DNA from: Sorangium aterium
Lineage (GTDB): Bacteria; Myxococcota_A; Polyangia; Polyangiales; Polyangiaceae
Direction of reading: 5' to 3'
Length of the DNA stretch: 64,000 bases
NCBI RefSeq assembly: GCF_028368935.1
Contig: NZ_JAQNDK010000001.1
Span: 2,170,001 to 2,234,000, forward strand
Part shown: one piece after another, positions 20,894 through 30,409 of the stretch
Layout of the letters: each line of letters starts with the position of its first letter
How positions within the stretch are numbered: the first letter of the stretch is position 1
Translations under genes and position numbers: made by a program
Notes under the pieces: model-generated
Told to the model about the DNA's origin: nothing
The model's database searches: none
Seen by the model: the letters and a program-made list of their open reading frames with translations, nothing else

Positions 20894-23716
20894 ATGAGCC
20901 AAGCCGCCACGGCGCTCCGCACGGCCGGACCGAACGCCTCTCCCGCCGCTCCCATCCCAGTCCACGCCGAGGAGGTCGGCGCCTTCCTCGAGCGCATCGG
21001 GGTCAGCTCGTCCGGCGGGCTCTCCGACGCCGAGGCGCAGAGGCGCCTCGCGGAGCACGGCAAGAACCGGCTGCCCGAGACGAAGAAGAAGAGCGCGCTC
21101 GTCCGCATCCTCGAGCAGTTCGCGAACCCGCTCGTGCTCACGCTCCTCGCCGCGGCGGCGATCGCCGTGGTCGTCGGCTTCACGGCCGACCAGGACGAGA
21201 GCTTCCTCCACCGGTTCGGCGACGCGATCGCGATCCTGCTCATCGTGATCCTGAACGCCTTCCTCGGCTACTACCAGGAGCGGCGCGCGGAGGCGGCCCT
21301 GGAGGCCCTCCAGAAGCTCAGCGCGCCGAACGCGCGCGTCCGCCGCGGCGGCAAGACCGTTGTCATCGCGGCCGAGGACGTCGCGCCCGGCGACATCCTC
21401 GAGCTCGAGGCGGGCGACTCGGTCCCGGCCGACGCGCGGCTCGTGCAGACGATCAGCTTCGCGACCGAGGAGGCGGCGCTGACGGGCGAGAGCGCGGCCG
21501 CGGTCAAGGACGCGCTCGCCCCGGTCGCGCGCGACGCGCCGCTCGGCGACCGGGTCACGATGGTCTTCACCGGCACGAGCGTCGTGCGCGGCAAGGGGCG
21601 CGCGGTGGTGACCGCGACCGGCGTGGGCACCGAGCTCGGCCGGATCGGCGAGATGATCCGCTCGGTCGGCGAGCAGAAGACGCCCCTCGAAGAGCGCCTC
21701 GATCGCTTCGGCTCGGTGATCCTGCGGGTGTGCCTGGCGCTCTCCGCGGTGCTGCTCGGCTGGGGGTTCATCCGGGGCGGCCGGCCGTGGCACGAGCTCC
21801 TGCTCGAGGGCGTGAGCCTCGCCGTGGCCGCCATCCCCGAGGGGCTGCCCGCGATCACGACGATCACGCTCGCGCTGGGGATGCAGCGCATGGCGCGGCG
21901 CGGGGCGATCGTGCGCAAGCTGCCCGCTGTCGAGACGCTCGGCGCCGCGACGATCATCGCGTCGGACAAGACGGGCACGCTCACCCAGAACGAGATGACC
22001 GTCCGCCACGTGTACGCGGGCGGCCGCCGCTACACGGTGACCGGCGAGGGGTACAACCCGGCGGGCGCGCTGCGGGACGAGCACGGCGCGGAGGTCGTGG
22101 ACCACGCGGCGCCCCTCACGTACCTGTTCGCGACGGTCGCGCTCTGCAACAACGCGTCGCTGGACGAGGACCGGGCGACGGGCCGCTGGAACATCGTCGG
22201 CGATCCGACCGAGGGGGCGCTGCTGACGCTGGCCGCGAAGGGCAACTACTCGCGCGAGTCGGTCGCGCCGTCGCACGCGTTCGTGCACGAGCTGCCGTTC
22301 GACAGCGACCGCAAGCGGATGACGGTGATCACGCGGGACGAGCGCGGCCGCGAGATCGCGCACGTGAAGGGGAGCGTCGACGTGCTCCTCCCCCTCTGCG
22401 TGAAGTTCGCCGACGACAAGGGCGTGCGGGCGCTGACCGAGGACGACCGCGTCGCGATCGTCGCCGAGGCCGATCGCATGAGCGCGGCCGCGCTGCGCGT
22501 GCTCGCGATCTGCCGCCGGGTGCGGCTCAGCCGCGACGAGGACGACGTCGAGCGCGAGCTCACGTTCCTCGGCCTGGTCGGGATGATGGACCCGCCGCGG
22601 CAGGGGGTGAAGGAGGCGGTGGCCGAGTGCCGCCGCGCCGGCATCCGCGCCGTCATGATCACCGGCGACCACCGGCTCACCGCGACGGCGATCGCCAAGG
22701 AGATCGGGCTCTGGGACGAGGGCGACGAGGCGCTCAGCGGCGCGGAGCTCGCGGCGATGGGCGACGAGGAGCTGGCGCGGCGGATCATGCACCTGCGCGT
22801 CTTCGCCCGGACGACGGCGGAGCAGAAGCTCCGGCTCGTGCGGGCGTTCAAGGCGCACGGCCACATCGTCGCGATGACGGGCGACGGCGTGAACGACGCG
22901 CCCGCGCTCCGGGAGGCGCACATCGGCGTGGCGATGGGGCGCGGGGGCACCGACGTGGCGCGGCAGGCGGCGGACCTCGTGCTGGCGGACGACAACTTCG
23001 CGACCATCGTCGAGGCGGTGCGCGAGGGGCGCGCCATCTACCGCAACATCCAGAAGTTCATCTTCTTCCTGCTCTCGTCGAACATGGGCCTCCTCGTGGC
23101 CGTGTTCGTCGTCTCGTTCTTCGGCAAGTGGCCGCCGCTGACGCCGCTCATGATCCTCTGGATCAACCTCGTCACGAACGGCCTGCCGGCGCTCGCGCTC
23201 GGCATCGATCCGCCGGATCCGCAGCTCATGTCCGAGGCGCCGCGGCCGCGCGACGAGGGCCTGCTCGTCAAGCGCGACTACCTCGGGATCCTGTACGTCG
23301 GCGCGATCATGGGGCTCGCCGCCGTCGCGCTCTACGCGACGTCGGACCAGACCGAGGAGGCGCTGCTCCGCACGCGCGCCGTCGCCTTCTCGCTGCTGGC
23401 GCTGTCGCCGCTCTTCCACGCCTGGAGCTGCCGGAGCCCGGTCATCTCGCTCTTCGCGTCGAAGCCGCTCATCAGCCTCCCGCTCCTCCTGGCGGTCGCG
23501 GCGAGCGCGGCGATCCACCTGATCGCGCTGCTCGTGCCCGCATTGCGCCCGGTCTTCCGCACGTACGCGATGTCGTCGAGCGAGTGGATGCTCCTGCTCG
23601 TCCTCTCGGCGCTCATCGTGCCGGCCGTCGAGATCGCAAAGCTCGTGTACCGCCGGATCCGCCCCGAAGGCGCCGGCCCCGCCCGCCTCACGCCCTCTCC
23701 CGGGCCCCACGGATGA
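20894..23716 (+). CDS. P-type cation-transporting ATPase (type II, Ca2+-ATPase-like)
   Basis: 940 residues. All core motifs are present: TGES in the actuator domain, PEGLP (in VAAIPEGLPAITT) in M4, the phosphorylated Asp in DKTGTLT (about Asp358), the KGA-like KGS nucleotide-domain motif, TGDGVNDAPAL, and six C-terminal helices starting NMGLLVAVFVVSFF. The N-terminal cation ATPase domain (SDAEAQRRLAEHGKNRLPE) and PEGLP fit the SERCA/PMCA-like bacterial Ca2+ pumps better than heavy-metal pumps (CPC motif absent). It acts in the inner membrane, probably exporting Ca2+. Start ATG at 20894, 13 bases after pspA, suggesting co-transcription. Cation choice is inferred. Confidence 0.92.
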   Translation: MSQAATALRTAGPNASPAAPIPVHAEEVGAFLERIGVSSSGGLSDAEAQRRLAEHGKNRLPETKKKSALVRILEQFANPLVLTLLAAAAIAVVVGFTADQDESFLHRFGDAIAILLIVILNAFLGYYQERRAEAALEALQKLSAPNARVRRGGKTVVIAAEDVAPGDILELEAGDSVPADARLVQTISFATEEAALTGESAAAVKDALAPVARDAPLGDRVTMVFTGTSVVRGKGRAVVTATGVGTELGRIGEMIRSVGEQKTPLEERLDRFGSVILRVCLALSAVLLGWGFIRGGRPWHELLLEGVSLAVAAIPEGLPAITTITLALGMQRMARRGAIVRKLPAVETLGAATIIASDKTGTLTQNEMTVRHVYAGGRRYTVTGEGYNPAGALRDEHGAEVVDHAAPLTYLFATVALCNNASLDEDRATGRWNIVGDPTEGALLTLAAKGNYSRESVAPSHAFVHELPFDSDRKRMTVITRDERGREIAHVKGSVDVLLPLCVKFADDKGVRALTEDDRVAIVAEADRMSAAALRVLAICRRVRLSRDEDDVERELTFLGLVGMMDPPRQGVKEAVAECRRAGIRAVMITGDHRLTATAIAKEIGLWDEGDEALSGAELAAMGDEELARRIMHLRVFARTTAEQKLRLVRAFKAHGHIVAMTGDGVNDAPALREAHIGVAMGRGGTDVARQAADLVLADDNFATIVEAVREGRAIYRNIQKFIFFLLSSNMGLLVAVFVVSFFGKWPPLTPLMILWINLVTNGLPALALGIDPPDPQLMSEAPRPRDEGLLVKRDYLGILYVGAIMGLAAVALYATSDQTEEALLRTRAVAFSLLALSPLFHAWSCRSPVISLFASKPLISLPLLLAVAASAAIHLIALLVPALRPVFRTYAMSSSEWMLLLVLSALIVPAVEIAKLVYRRIRPEGAGPARLTPSPGPHG

Positions 23717-23892
23717 CAGCGGGTGAGGGCCTCGGCACCGCCGGGTCCCCTCGCCTGCCACGTCGAGATCGCCGCCTCGCGGCGTCCAGGGTGCCGCGTC
23801 GGGTGGGCGACGTGGGCGACGCGGAGCGATCCGGAAAGAAAGTGCTCGTGGTAAGAACAAGCGGGCGCGGAGAAGCGTCCAAACCCGAGCTT

Positions 23893-25854
23893 ATGAGACG
23901 TAAAACACACTCGCACCGTGCGCCGGGGGCGCAAACCTCCGGCTCCCGCCTCGCCGCGCTCGCGCCGGTCGCACTGGCGGCGCTGACCACCGCCGCCCCC
24001 TCCCCCGCCCTCGCCGCCGGCACGCCGATCGCGGCGCCGCTCGTCGAGTCGAAATGGCTCAAGCTCGACGGGGTCCCGAAGGAGTGGCCGGTGGCGTTCA
24101 CCTCCCTCGGCCTCAAGCTCAAGGGCAAGCCCAGCAAGGCCGATCTCGCCGCCCAGGTGGCCATCGCCTACGACGACGCGCGGATCTACGTGGCGGCCGA
24201 CGTGACCGACGACACGCTGCGAGGCGGCGCCGATCACGTGAAGGTCGTGATCGGGTTCCCGGGCGGAAAGGTGCAGGAGGTCGCGCTCTACCCGGGGCAG
24301 CCGGGCAAGACAGCGGGGAGCGTCAAGGTCCCGGGCGGCAAGGCGGTGGCCGGGGCGAGGGTCGTCGAGGCCCCCCGCAGCGGCGGGTACACGCTGGAGG
24401 CGAGCGTCCCCTGGGCGGCGTTCCCCGAGGCGGCGACGACCCGGGTCGGGCTGCGGGCGGGGCTCTTTGTCCACGACGACGACGGCGGAGGGGTCGACGC
24501 CGTCGTCGGCAGCGCCGCCTCGGAGGCGTACGCGTCGCTGTCGCCGCTCGCGACCGAGCCGGAGCTCGCGCTCACCGACGGCCTCCTCCGGAGCAAGGGC
24601 ATCCAGGGCCGCGCGAGCTACGACCTCGTCGCCGACGTGGCCGGCGATGCGATGCGGGAGCGGGTGCTCGTCTACGAGCGGTTCATGATCGTCCTCGGCC
24701 CCGGGTTCCGGAAGGGCGCGCAGTACTACTTCGAGGACCTCGGGGTCGACGCCAAGGACGGGATGCTGCCGTCGCTCACGGCGCGCGACCTGACGGGCGA
24801 CGGCCAGGCGGAGCTCATCCTGCGGAAGCGCTCCGGCAGCGGCGCGAAGTACCGCGAGGTGATGCACGTGCTCCAGTTCGGCGCCGGCGACACGCCGAAG
24901 CCGATCTTCCAGCACGAGATCGCGATCGCGACGGACAAGGGCTCGGTCGTCAACGACGTCGACTTCGTGGCGGACGGCGACAAGGTGGCGATCCGCGTGG
25001 AGCCGGGCAAGGCGACCCGGTACGACGCGAGCAACTACGCGGAGGGGGTCGAGACGACGTACGACCCGCTGCTGTTGCCGTGGGGGTCGATCAAGTCGCA
25101 GCTCTACAAGCTGACCGGCGGGGTGTTCACCAAGGCGAGCGAGCAGCGGCAGGCGGGCGCCGCGGGGCCGCGCCCGGCGCCGGCGAGGGCCGAGGAGGCG
25201 CGGGCCGCGCCGAAGCCGGCCGGCCTCTCGCCGGCCGAGATGCTCGACAAGGTGTACGCCCTCTACCGGCGCGACCGGAGCGCCTCTGCGAGCAAGCCGC
25301 AGTTCGACCTCGGCGCCGACGTGGCCGGCGGCAAGGAGCCCGAGCGGGTGCTCCTGCACGACCGCGACATCGTGGTGTTCGGCAAGGGGTTCCGTGGCGG
25401 CGCGGGGTACGCGTTCATGACGCTCGCGCAGTTCGCCTCTCCGGCCGACATCCGCTCGGTGCGCGCGCTCGATCTCACCGGCGACGGCAAGGCGGAGATC
25501 ATCGTCCACGGCACCGTCCGCGCGGCGGCGCCCAAGGAGGCGGGCGGCGGGACCGTGGACCGCGACGTCGTGATGATCTTCCGGGTCGACGGCGAGAGTA
25601 TCCAGCGGATCTTCGCGGCCGAGATCGCGCGCAGCGTGGGCGGCAAGAAGATCGCCGGCGAGCTCAAGTTCGTGCGCGTGGGCGACAAGATGGGGATCGA
25701 GCTCGCCCCGGGGAAGGCCGTCGAGTGGACGGAGCAGACGTACCCCTTCAACCAGGACAAGGCGCCCGTCGGCGGCTTCGAGCCGCTGCTGCTGCCGTGG
25801 GGCGGAGCGCAGCCGGCGCGGTACGTCTGGAACGGGTCGATCTTTGCCAAGTAG
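23893..25854 (+). CDS. Secreted protein with CBM9-like and FG-GAP-like segments
   Basis: 653 residues from the ATG at 23893, chosen because a signal peptide follows (Arg-rich start, hydrophobic core, cut near SPALA-AG). The frame is open further upstream inside the ATPase gene, but that part is a shadow. Residues ~50-210 resemble carbohydrate-binding family-9-like beta sandwiches (LDGVPKEWP, VAIAYDDARIYVAADVTDD). Two later regions carry D-x-TGDG-x-(A)E motifs, ARDLTGDGQAELILRK and ALDLTGDGKAEIIVHG, as in FG-GAP/VCBS propeller blades, each followed by LLPWG. The linker near 420-450 is Ala/Pro-rich. Probably periplasmic or surface-exposed, ligand unknown. The ribosome-binding site is weak. Confidence 0.75.
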   Translation: MRRKTHSHRAPGAQTSGSRLAALAPVALAALTTAAPSPALAAGTPIAAPLVESKWLKLDGVPKEWPVAFTSLGLKLKGKPSKADLAAQVAIAYDDARIYVAADVTDDTLRGGADHVKVVIGFPGGKVQEVALYPGQPGKTAGSVKVPGGKAVAGARVVEAPRSGGYTLEASVPWAAFPEAATTRVGLRAGLFVHDDDGGGVDAVVGSAASEAYASLSPLATEPELALTDGLLRSKGIQGRASYDLVADVAGDAMRERVLVYERFMIVLGPGFRKGAQYYFEDLGVDAKDGMLPSLTARDLTGDGQAELILRKRSGSGAKYREVMHVLQFGAGDTPKPIFQHEIAIATDKGSVVNDVDFVADGDKVAIRVEPGKATRYDASNYAEGVETTYDPLLLPWGSIKSQLYKLTGGVFTKASEQRQAGAAGPRPAPARAEEARAAPKPAGLSPAEMLDKVYALYRRDRSASASKPQFDLGADVAGGKEPERVLLHDRDIVVFGKGFRGGAGYAFMTLAQFASPADIRSVRALDLTGDGKAEIIVHGTVRAAAPKEAGGGTVDRDVVMIFRVDGESIQRIFAAEIARSVGGKKIAGELKFVRVGDKMGIELAPGKAVEWTEQTYPFNQDKAPVGGFEPLLLPWGGAQPARYVWNGSIFAK

Positions 25855-25949
25855 GCGGGAAGAGGGCCTCGCGGCGTCGGAAAACGCTGGGTCTCACCGC
25901 GAGCGACGCGCGGGTGAGCCGAGGGCCCTCGCGGGCCTGAGGGGCGCAG

Positions 25950-26138
25950 GTGGCCGAGCTTCGCTTCACGACCTCGTCTGGTCCCTCCGGCGCGCCGGGG
26001 GCCACGATCGCGCTCGTGGTGCGCGGCGGCTCCGGCCAGGCGCTCGGCGAGCTCAACGCGGTCGCGGAGCGGCTCCAGGCCGAGACGCTCCGCGCGCGGG
26101 GGCTGGGGCACCTGCTGGAGGTGGTCACGCCGGAATGA
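25950..26138 (+). CDS. Small hypothetical protein (62 aa)
   Basis: A 62-residue frame from the GTG at 25950 (GAGGGG seven bases upstream) to TGA. Strong third-position GC and a plausible composition: a beta start (ELRFTTSSG), IALVVRGG, then one amphipathic helix (ALGELNAVAERLQAETLRARGLGHLLEVV). No family recognised. It sits between the secreted repeat protein and the convergent DUF6544-like gene. Confidence 0.45.
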   Translation: MAELRFTTSSGPSGAPGATIALVVRGGSGQALGELNAVAERLQAETLRARGLGHLLEVVTPE

Positions 26139-26159
26139 CGCCGCACGGAGAGGACGGGC

Positions 26160-27293
26160 TCACCCGCCGAGCCCGCTGAACGCGGGTGGGTTGTGCTCCA
26201 CGTCGAGGATCTCCCAGCGGTAGTAGCTGAAACTCCCGCTCTCGATCTTCCACAGGACCTCCCCTTGGCTCGGAATCTGGATACCCCGGAACGTGCGCCA
26301 GTCCGAGCACGACACGGACCAGGGGGTGAGCTTCGCGTCCGCGCCGCCGCCGAGATAACGCTCTGCCTGGAGCCCGACCACGCGCCCCTGCGGATCGAAC
26401 ATGAACACCGCCGACGCGACCTTCCCTGCGTGCCGCATCGTCGCCTTCGCGCTCGTCGCGTCGATAGACTCCCACGCGATGTAGGGGCGGAGCGCCGCTG
26501 ACGGGAACCAGACGATCTCGCCCAGAAATCGCAGCATGGCGCCCTGGTCGATCTTCTCGTCGGCCGCGTCGACGAGGCTGACGAGCGACGCCGCCTTGAT
26601 GAGCATCTGGCCCTTGCCAGCGGCGTACTTGTCGCGGCCCTCGATCGGGAGGATGCCCATCATCTTCGTCGTGACCTTCCAGACGAACGCGGGCTCGTCG
26701 ACCGAGAAGTACTGCTCGGCCTCCGCGGGCATCCAGGCGGCGTCTGGGCTGGTCCGGAGCTCGCCGCGCTGTCTCAGCCGGACCGTCTGAGCCCTCTCCC
26801 GGCCGACGACGCCCGAGGCCTCCAGCCAGGTGCGCACCGGCGCAGGCAGGCGCTCGAGCTCGGAGGGCTCGACGCTGGAGGCGTGCGGCTCGGCGGGGCG
26901 CGCAAGCAGCGCTCGGATCTCCGAATCGACCTCGTGGTGGAAGCGTGCGTGTTTGGCAGCGGACACGATCGCCAGGAGGATGAGCACGTTGACGAGCGTC
27001 CCGAACTTCGCCTGGGGCCACGCGAGGACGATGAGGCCCTGGGAGAGGAGCACGCCGGAGAGCGCCAGCGCCCCCCACGCGTCGCGCCGCAGGGCGCAGA
27101 GCGCTGCCGCGGCGAGCAGCACGAGCAGCGCCGCGAGCCAGAGCAGGGCGAAGACCCGACTGCCCGTGGGCGAGAGGGGCACGAGCGTGCGATCGCTCGG
27201 CTGACCCGCGGCTGCGAGCTTCGACCACTCGCGGTATCCGATGAGGTGAATCGCGCCGTGGAGCGCGATCAGGATCGCCAATCCGAGCCGCAT
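26160..27293 (-). CDS. DUF6544-like membrane protein
   Basis: 377 residues from the ATG at 27293 (AAAGAGAC upstream); the frame stays open beyond, but only from this Met is there a membrane-protein start. Residues 1-20, ~45-68, ~72-90 and ~95-115 are hydrophobic helices. The soluble C-terminal two thirds has LPAPVRTWLEASG, RLRQRGELRTSPDAAWMPAEAEQYF, the strand pattern FVWKVTTKMMGILPIEGRDKYAAG, and PYIAWESIDATSAKATM. This arrangement matches the uncharacterised DUF6544 family. The function is not known; the C-terminal beta domain could bind a lipid (inference). No operon partner. Confidence 0.75.
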   Translation of the reverse strand: MRLGLAILIALHGAIHLIGYREWSKLAAAGQPSDRTLVPLSPTGSRVFALLWLAALLVLLAAAALCALRRDAWGALALSGVLLSQGLIVLAWPQAKFGTLVNVLILLAIVSAAKHARFHHEVDSEIRALLARPAEPHASSVEPSELERLPAPVRTWLEASGVVGRERAQTVRLRQRGELRTSPDAAWMPAEAEQYFSVDEPAFVWKVTTKMMGILPIEGRDKYAAGKGQMLIKAASLVSLVDAADEKIDQGAMLRFLGEIVWFPSAALRPYIAWESIDATSAKATMRHAGKVASAVFMFDPQGRVVGLQAERYLGGGADAKLTPWSVSCSDWRTFRGIQIPSQGEVLWKIESGSFSYYRWEILDVEHNPPAFSGLGG

Positions 27294-28025
27294 GGAGTGT
27301 CTCTTTCTCGGAATCGCCTGCTGCGCCCAGCCGTCGCCTCGTCGTAGGCGGATGACTCCGTCTCTCACGTGCTCATTGTTACTTTTGCAGCACGCGTGCC
27401 AAACCACGAGCGACGCCGAGGGCGCGGTCCATTCGCGCGGAACCGAGCGCCGAGACGCGCAGCCCGACCGCCGTCCACGCAGATCTTGCGCGCCCCATTC
27501 GCCGTCGCTGCTGCTCCGGTTCCCCGAGGCGCACCAGCGCTCGCTCCCGCTGGACGTGCACGAGAAGCTCCGCGCGGTTCGGCCCCCGTCCGAAGGCATC
27601 GCTCTCAGCCACGGCTCCGACACCATCGACTCCTGACTCGTGGTCCACAGGCACGGGCTCAGCTGACTTGGGCCGCGATCCCTCCGGCCGCGTTCGGAGA
27701 GACGACGGGGACAGGGAATTCTCCACGTCCTCCAACCCCCCAATGGACACTAGATGTCCCTGCCACATGGCATCGCCCCACTCGACCGACGTGGACCGCT
27801 GCTTGCGTCGGTTGCCGATCTCATGCGAATGGTTCCCACGGTTGCCGCTATCGTCTCTCTCTATGGAGTCGCTCTATGTGTTGCATCTTGTGTCATGCAT
27901 CCATCAGAAACTTTCCCGGAGACGGAGCCCGATACGCCAACCAGCGTTCCAGAAGCCGACGACATGACACTCGACGACGAAACGGAGAACGATCCCACGA
28001 CCGAAACGGAGGGTTCACGGCCGCG
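27294..28025. other. Intergenic region, largely without a gene
   Basis: 732 bases, less GC-rich than the surroundings especially from 27700 on. Apart from a possible lipoprotein fragment (27823 onward, separate entry) I find no convincing coding frame. It lies upstream of the DUF6544-like gene and downstream of the convergent Cys-rich lipoprotein gene. Confidence 0.45.
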
Positions 28026-28239
28026 TCATCCGGCGGGCTCCGGCAGGCAGCAGACGGTGGTCGGGTACGGCTCGCCGCCGGCCGGCTCGCAGAGCCCCAG
28101 CTCGTTGACCTCCCATTCGGCGCGGATGCTGCCGAGGGCCGCACCATCCTCCTCGGGACGTAAGCAGCGATCGACCTCGCCGGCAGTCACCGTCGTCGTC
28201 CCGAGGAGCGCGCCCTCGCTGCACGCGCTATCCGAGTAG
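27823..28239 (+). pseudogene. Possible truncated lipoprotein gene
   Basis: From the ATG at 27823 the frame starts like a lipoprotein: MRMVPTVAAIVSLYGVALC, then a lipobox VASC, then a Glu/Thr/Asp-rich linker (PETEPDTPTSVPEADD). After about 65 residues it runs into the 3' end of the oppositely oriented Cys-rich gene (from 28026), where its translation is only a shadow, up to the stop at 28239. The combination suggests the 5' end of a lost lipoprotein gene, or a short real lipoprotein with a convergent overlap. No clear ribosome-binding site. Confidence 0.3.
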
Positions 28240-29141
28240 GCGCTCACCCGCGCGACGCACTCCCTCGGCGTGCGCGTGGGCACGCAGACGCATGGCGTGC
28301 AGCTCCGCTCGAGGTCCTGGTCATAGAAGGTGAGCTTGTCAGAGAACCTGGGCCGCTCCCCGGGACCGGCGGGCGGATAGCACTCGCGAGGCCCCTCGTA
28401 CCGCGAGATCATGCAGTACCGCCACCCGGGGGGCACGTTGGTCTCTTGCTGGTTGACCATGCACACCTCGCCGTTCTCCGGACACCAAGTATTCATCACG
28501 AGGCCACTGCACGCGACCGCGATCTTCGCAGGGCTCTTCGGCGGAGAGGGCTCGCCCACGGTGGACGGCGTGCACGAGCCATCCGGCCCCGGCGCGATCC
28601 AGATCGCGCTGAACTCCTCTGCCGGCACGGTCCCCGGAGACGTGCATTCGCCTTGCCAGTTCCGCGGCGGATTGAACGGCCGGAGCGTCGCCGCCGGGGT
28701 GTTCTCACACGACGCGTGCGAGTGCGCTGCAACGATCTCCGGCATGGAGCAGGACGGAACGCTACATTTGCACTTGGAACAGGGCTCGTCGCCCGGCAGC
28801 AGCGTCCGGAACCGGAAGGACCGCCTCGGGGCGATCTGCTCCGTGGTGCGACTCTGGAGGTCGAAGCCGGTGAGGTCCTCGCACGCCGGCTCGGGGTCGT
28901 CAGCGTCTCCGATCCACAGGAGCCTCGGGTCGTAAAAGCCGTCCATCGGCTGTATCACACACTTCCCGGCGCAGACGCCGTTGCTCGTGCCGTCCTCGTT
29001 GGTGATGAGGCAGGGATTCCACGGCTCACCGCACGGCGGCTCCGCGCTGCCGCAGCCACCCGCGACCAGCGCGCCGCCCAGCCCCCCCAGCGGCAGCGAG
29101 ATCAACGCGCGCAGGAGCCACCACCTTCCGTTCCAAGTCAT
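28026..29141 (-). CDS. Cys-rich secreted lipoprotein (paralogue 1)
   Basis: 371 residues from the ATG at 29141 with GAGGT upstream. The signal ends at the lipobox VAGGC (Cys30). About 25 Cys occur in short spaced groups such as CSKCKCSVPSC and CTPCVCVP, implying a disulfide-rich extracellular fold. Recurrent features shared with the next gene upstream: a DGTSNG-x-C start, a TSPGTV segment, an IAVACSGLV Cys strand, PPGWRYC, and a C-terminal TVCCLPEP. No known family recognised. Probably anchored in the outer membrane. It is the promoter-distal member of a tandem pair. Confidence 0.78.
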   Translation of the reverse strand: MTWNGRWWLLRALISLPLGGLGGALVAGGCGSAEPPCGEPWNPCLITNEDGTSNGVCAGKCVIQPMDGFYDPRLLWIGDADDPEPACEDLTGFDLQSRTTEQIAPRRSFRFRTLLPGDEPCSKCKCSVPSCSMPEIVAAHSHASCENTPAATLRPFNPPRNWQGECTSPGTVPAEEFSAIWIAPGPDGSCTPSTVGEPSPPKSPAKIAVACSGLVMNTWCPENGEVCMVNQQETNVPPGWRYCMISRYEGPRECYPPAGPGERPRFSDKLTFYDQDLERSCTPCVCVPTRTPRECVARVSAYSDSACSEGALLGTTTVTAGEVDRCLRPEEDGAALGSIRAEWEVNELGLCEPAGGEPYPTTVCCLPEPAG

Positions 29142-29256
29142 CGCGACCTCACCGCCTTCCCCGCGCGTTCCCGAGGAGCCCTTACACCCTGAACCTTCGG
29201 TTGGATCCGGCCGCGGCCGGCGCTCCTGCCGCCTGCCGGTTTTCTCGACCACGCGC

Positions 29257-30378
29257 TCACGGCGCCTCCAGCGGCTTCGGCAGACAGCAGACCGTCTTCG
29301 CCACGCCGACCACCCTGTCGTTGCTGGGATTGCCACCCGTCGGCGTGCACGTCCCGGGCTCGTTCGAGAGCCACGTTGCACTCACGCTGCCCAGGCTGGA
29401 GATCGGCTCAGGAATCAGGCAGATCCCACGCTCGGTCACATCGACGCCGACGAGGATGTCGCTGCAGGCGCCGTCCTCCCAGGCGACCACGAGCGCCTCG
29501 CACCGACTCGCCTCCGGCGCCTTGCAGGTGCACGGCGAGCACGCGGGCGCGGTCACAAGGTCCTCATAGAACACCCCCAGCCTGTCCGAGAATATCTTCT
29601 GAGGGTCCGCCCCTCCCTCGGGCTTCTGGCAGCCGAGATCCCCCTCCCCGACGATACAATGACGCCAGCCGTCGGGCAGATGGGCTGGCTGCTGCTCGAG
29701 CATGCAGAGCTCCGCGTCGTCCGGACACAGCTTCCCCTCCACCGGACCGGTGCACCCGACGGCGACCTCACCCACGCCTCCCGAGAGCGGCTGCGGAGGC
29801 TCGTCGGCCACAATCGGTGTGCACGGCTCCAAGATCGCCGGACCGATCGAGAGCGAGCCGAGCTGCTCCGGCGCCACCGTACCGGGCGACACACACGACC
29901 CGTCCCAGCCTGCCTGCAGAAGGAACGACGTCTGCGTCCCCGCGCTGCCGTCGCCGCACGCCTCGACCGACCTCGCCGTCACGGTCCGCGGGAGCGCGCA
30001 CGACGGCGCCGTGCACGCGCAGGCGGGGCAGCCGTGCGTTGCCTCGGGCATGGCCCGCGCGAAGAGCGTCCGCGTGGCGCCACCGAACGGGATCCGCTCG
30101 CCGGTCCCGGGGACGACCCGCACGAGCTCGGCGCACGACGCCGGCGCGAGCACCTCGGGCCCTGTCCAGACGAGCTTCGGCGCGCCGAAGGACTCCGGCG
30201 GCGCGTGGACGCACTGCCCCCAGCAGTACCCGTTGCTGGTGCCGTCGTCGTTCCAGATCTCGCACGTGACCGCCTCCGCGCAGTCGTACGCCCCGGCGCC
30301 GTCGCACCCGCTGGCCGCCGCCCCTCCGAAGCCGAGGAGCCAAAGCCCTGCCAGCTTTCTCTGCCGCACGCTCCGCAT
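29257..30378 (-). CDS. Cys-rich secreted lipoprotein (paralogue 2)
   Basis: 373 residues. The ATG at 30378 is chosen over a GTG six bases upstream because GGAAGGAG lies eight bases from it and only two from the GTG. Lipobox ASGC (Cys25). Collinear with the downstream paralogue: NDDGTSNGYCWGQC, CPACACTAPSC, VSPGTVAPEQL, LPDGWRHC, CSPCTCKAP, and the terminal KTVCCLPKP. The pair is separated by 115 bases with no terminator-like hairpin, so they may be co-transcribed with the TPR/PEGA gene 31 bases upstream. Function unknown. Confidence 0.78.
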   Translation of the reverse strand: MRSVRQRKLAGLWLLGFGGAAASGCDGAGAYDCAEAVTCEIWNDDGTSNGYCWGQCVHAPPESFGAPKLVWTGPEVLAPASCAELVRVVPGTGERIPFGGATRTLFARAMPEATHGCPACACTAPSCALPRTVTARSVEACGDGSAGTQTSFLLQAGWDGSCVSPGTVAPEQLGSLSIGPAILEPCTPIVADEPPQPLSGGVGEVAVGCTGPVEGKLCPDDAELCMLEQQPAHLPDGWRHCIVGEGDLGCQKPEGGADPQKIFSDRLGVFYEDLVTAPACSPCTCKAPEASRCEALVVAWEDGACSDILVGVDVTERGICLIPEPISSLGSVSATWLSNEPGTCTPTGGNPSNDRVVGVAKTVCCLPKPLEAP

Positions 30379-30409
30379 CAGCACCGCTCCTTCCGGCTCC
30401 GGCGCAGCC

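Noticed and set aside
20693-23860. 1,055-codon minus-strand frame
   Set aside because: Antisense to the P-type ATPase, whose motifs are intact.
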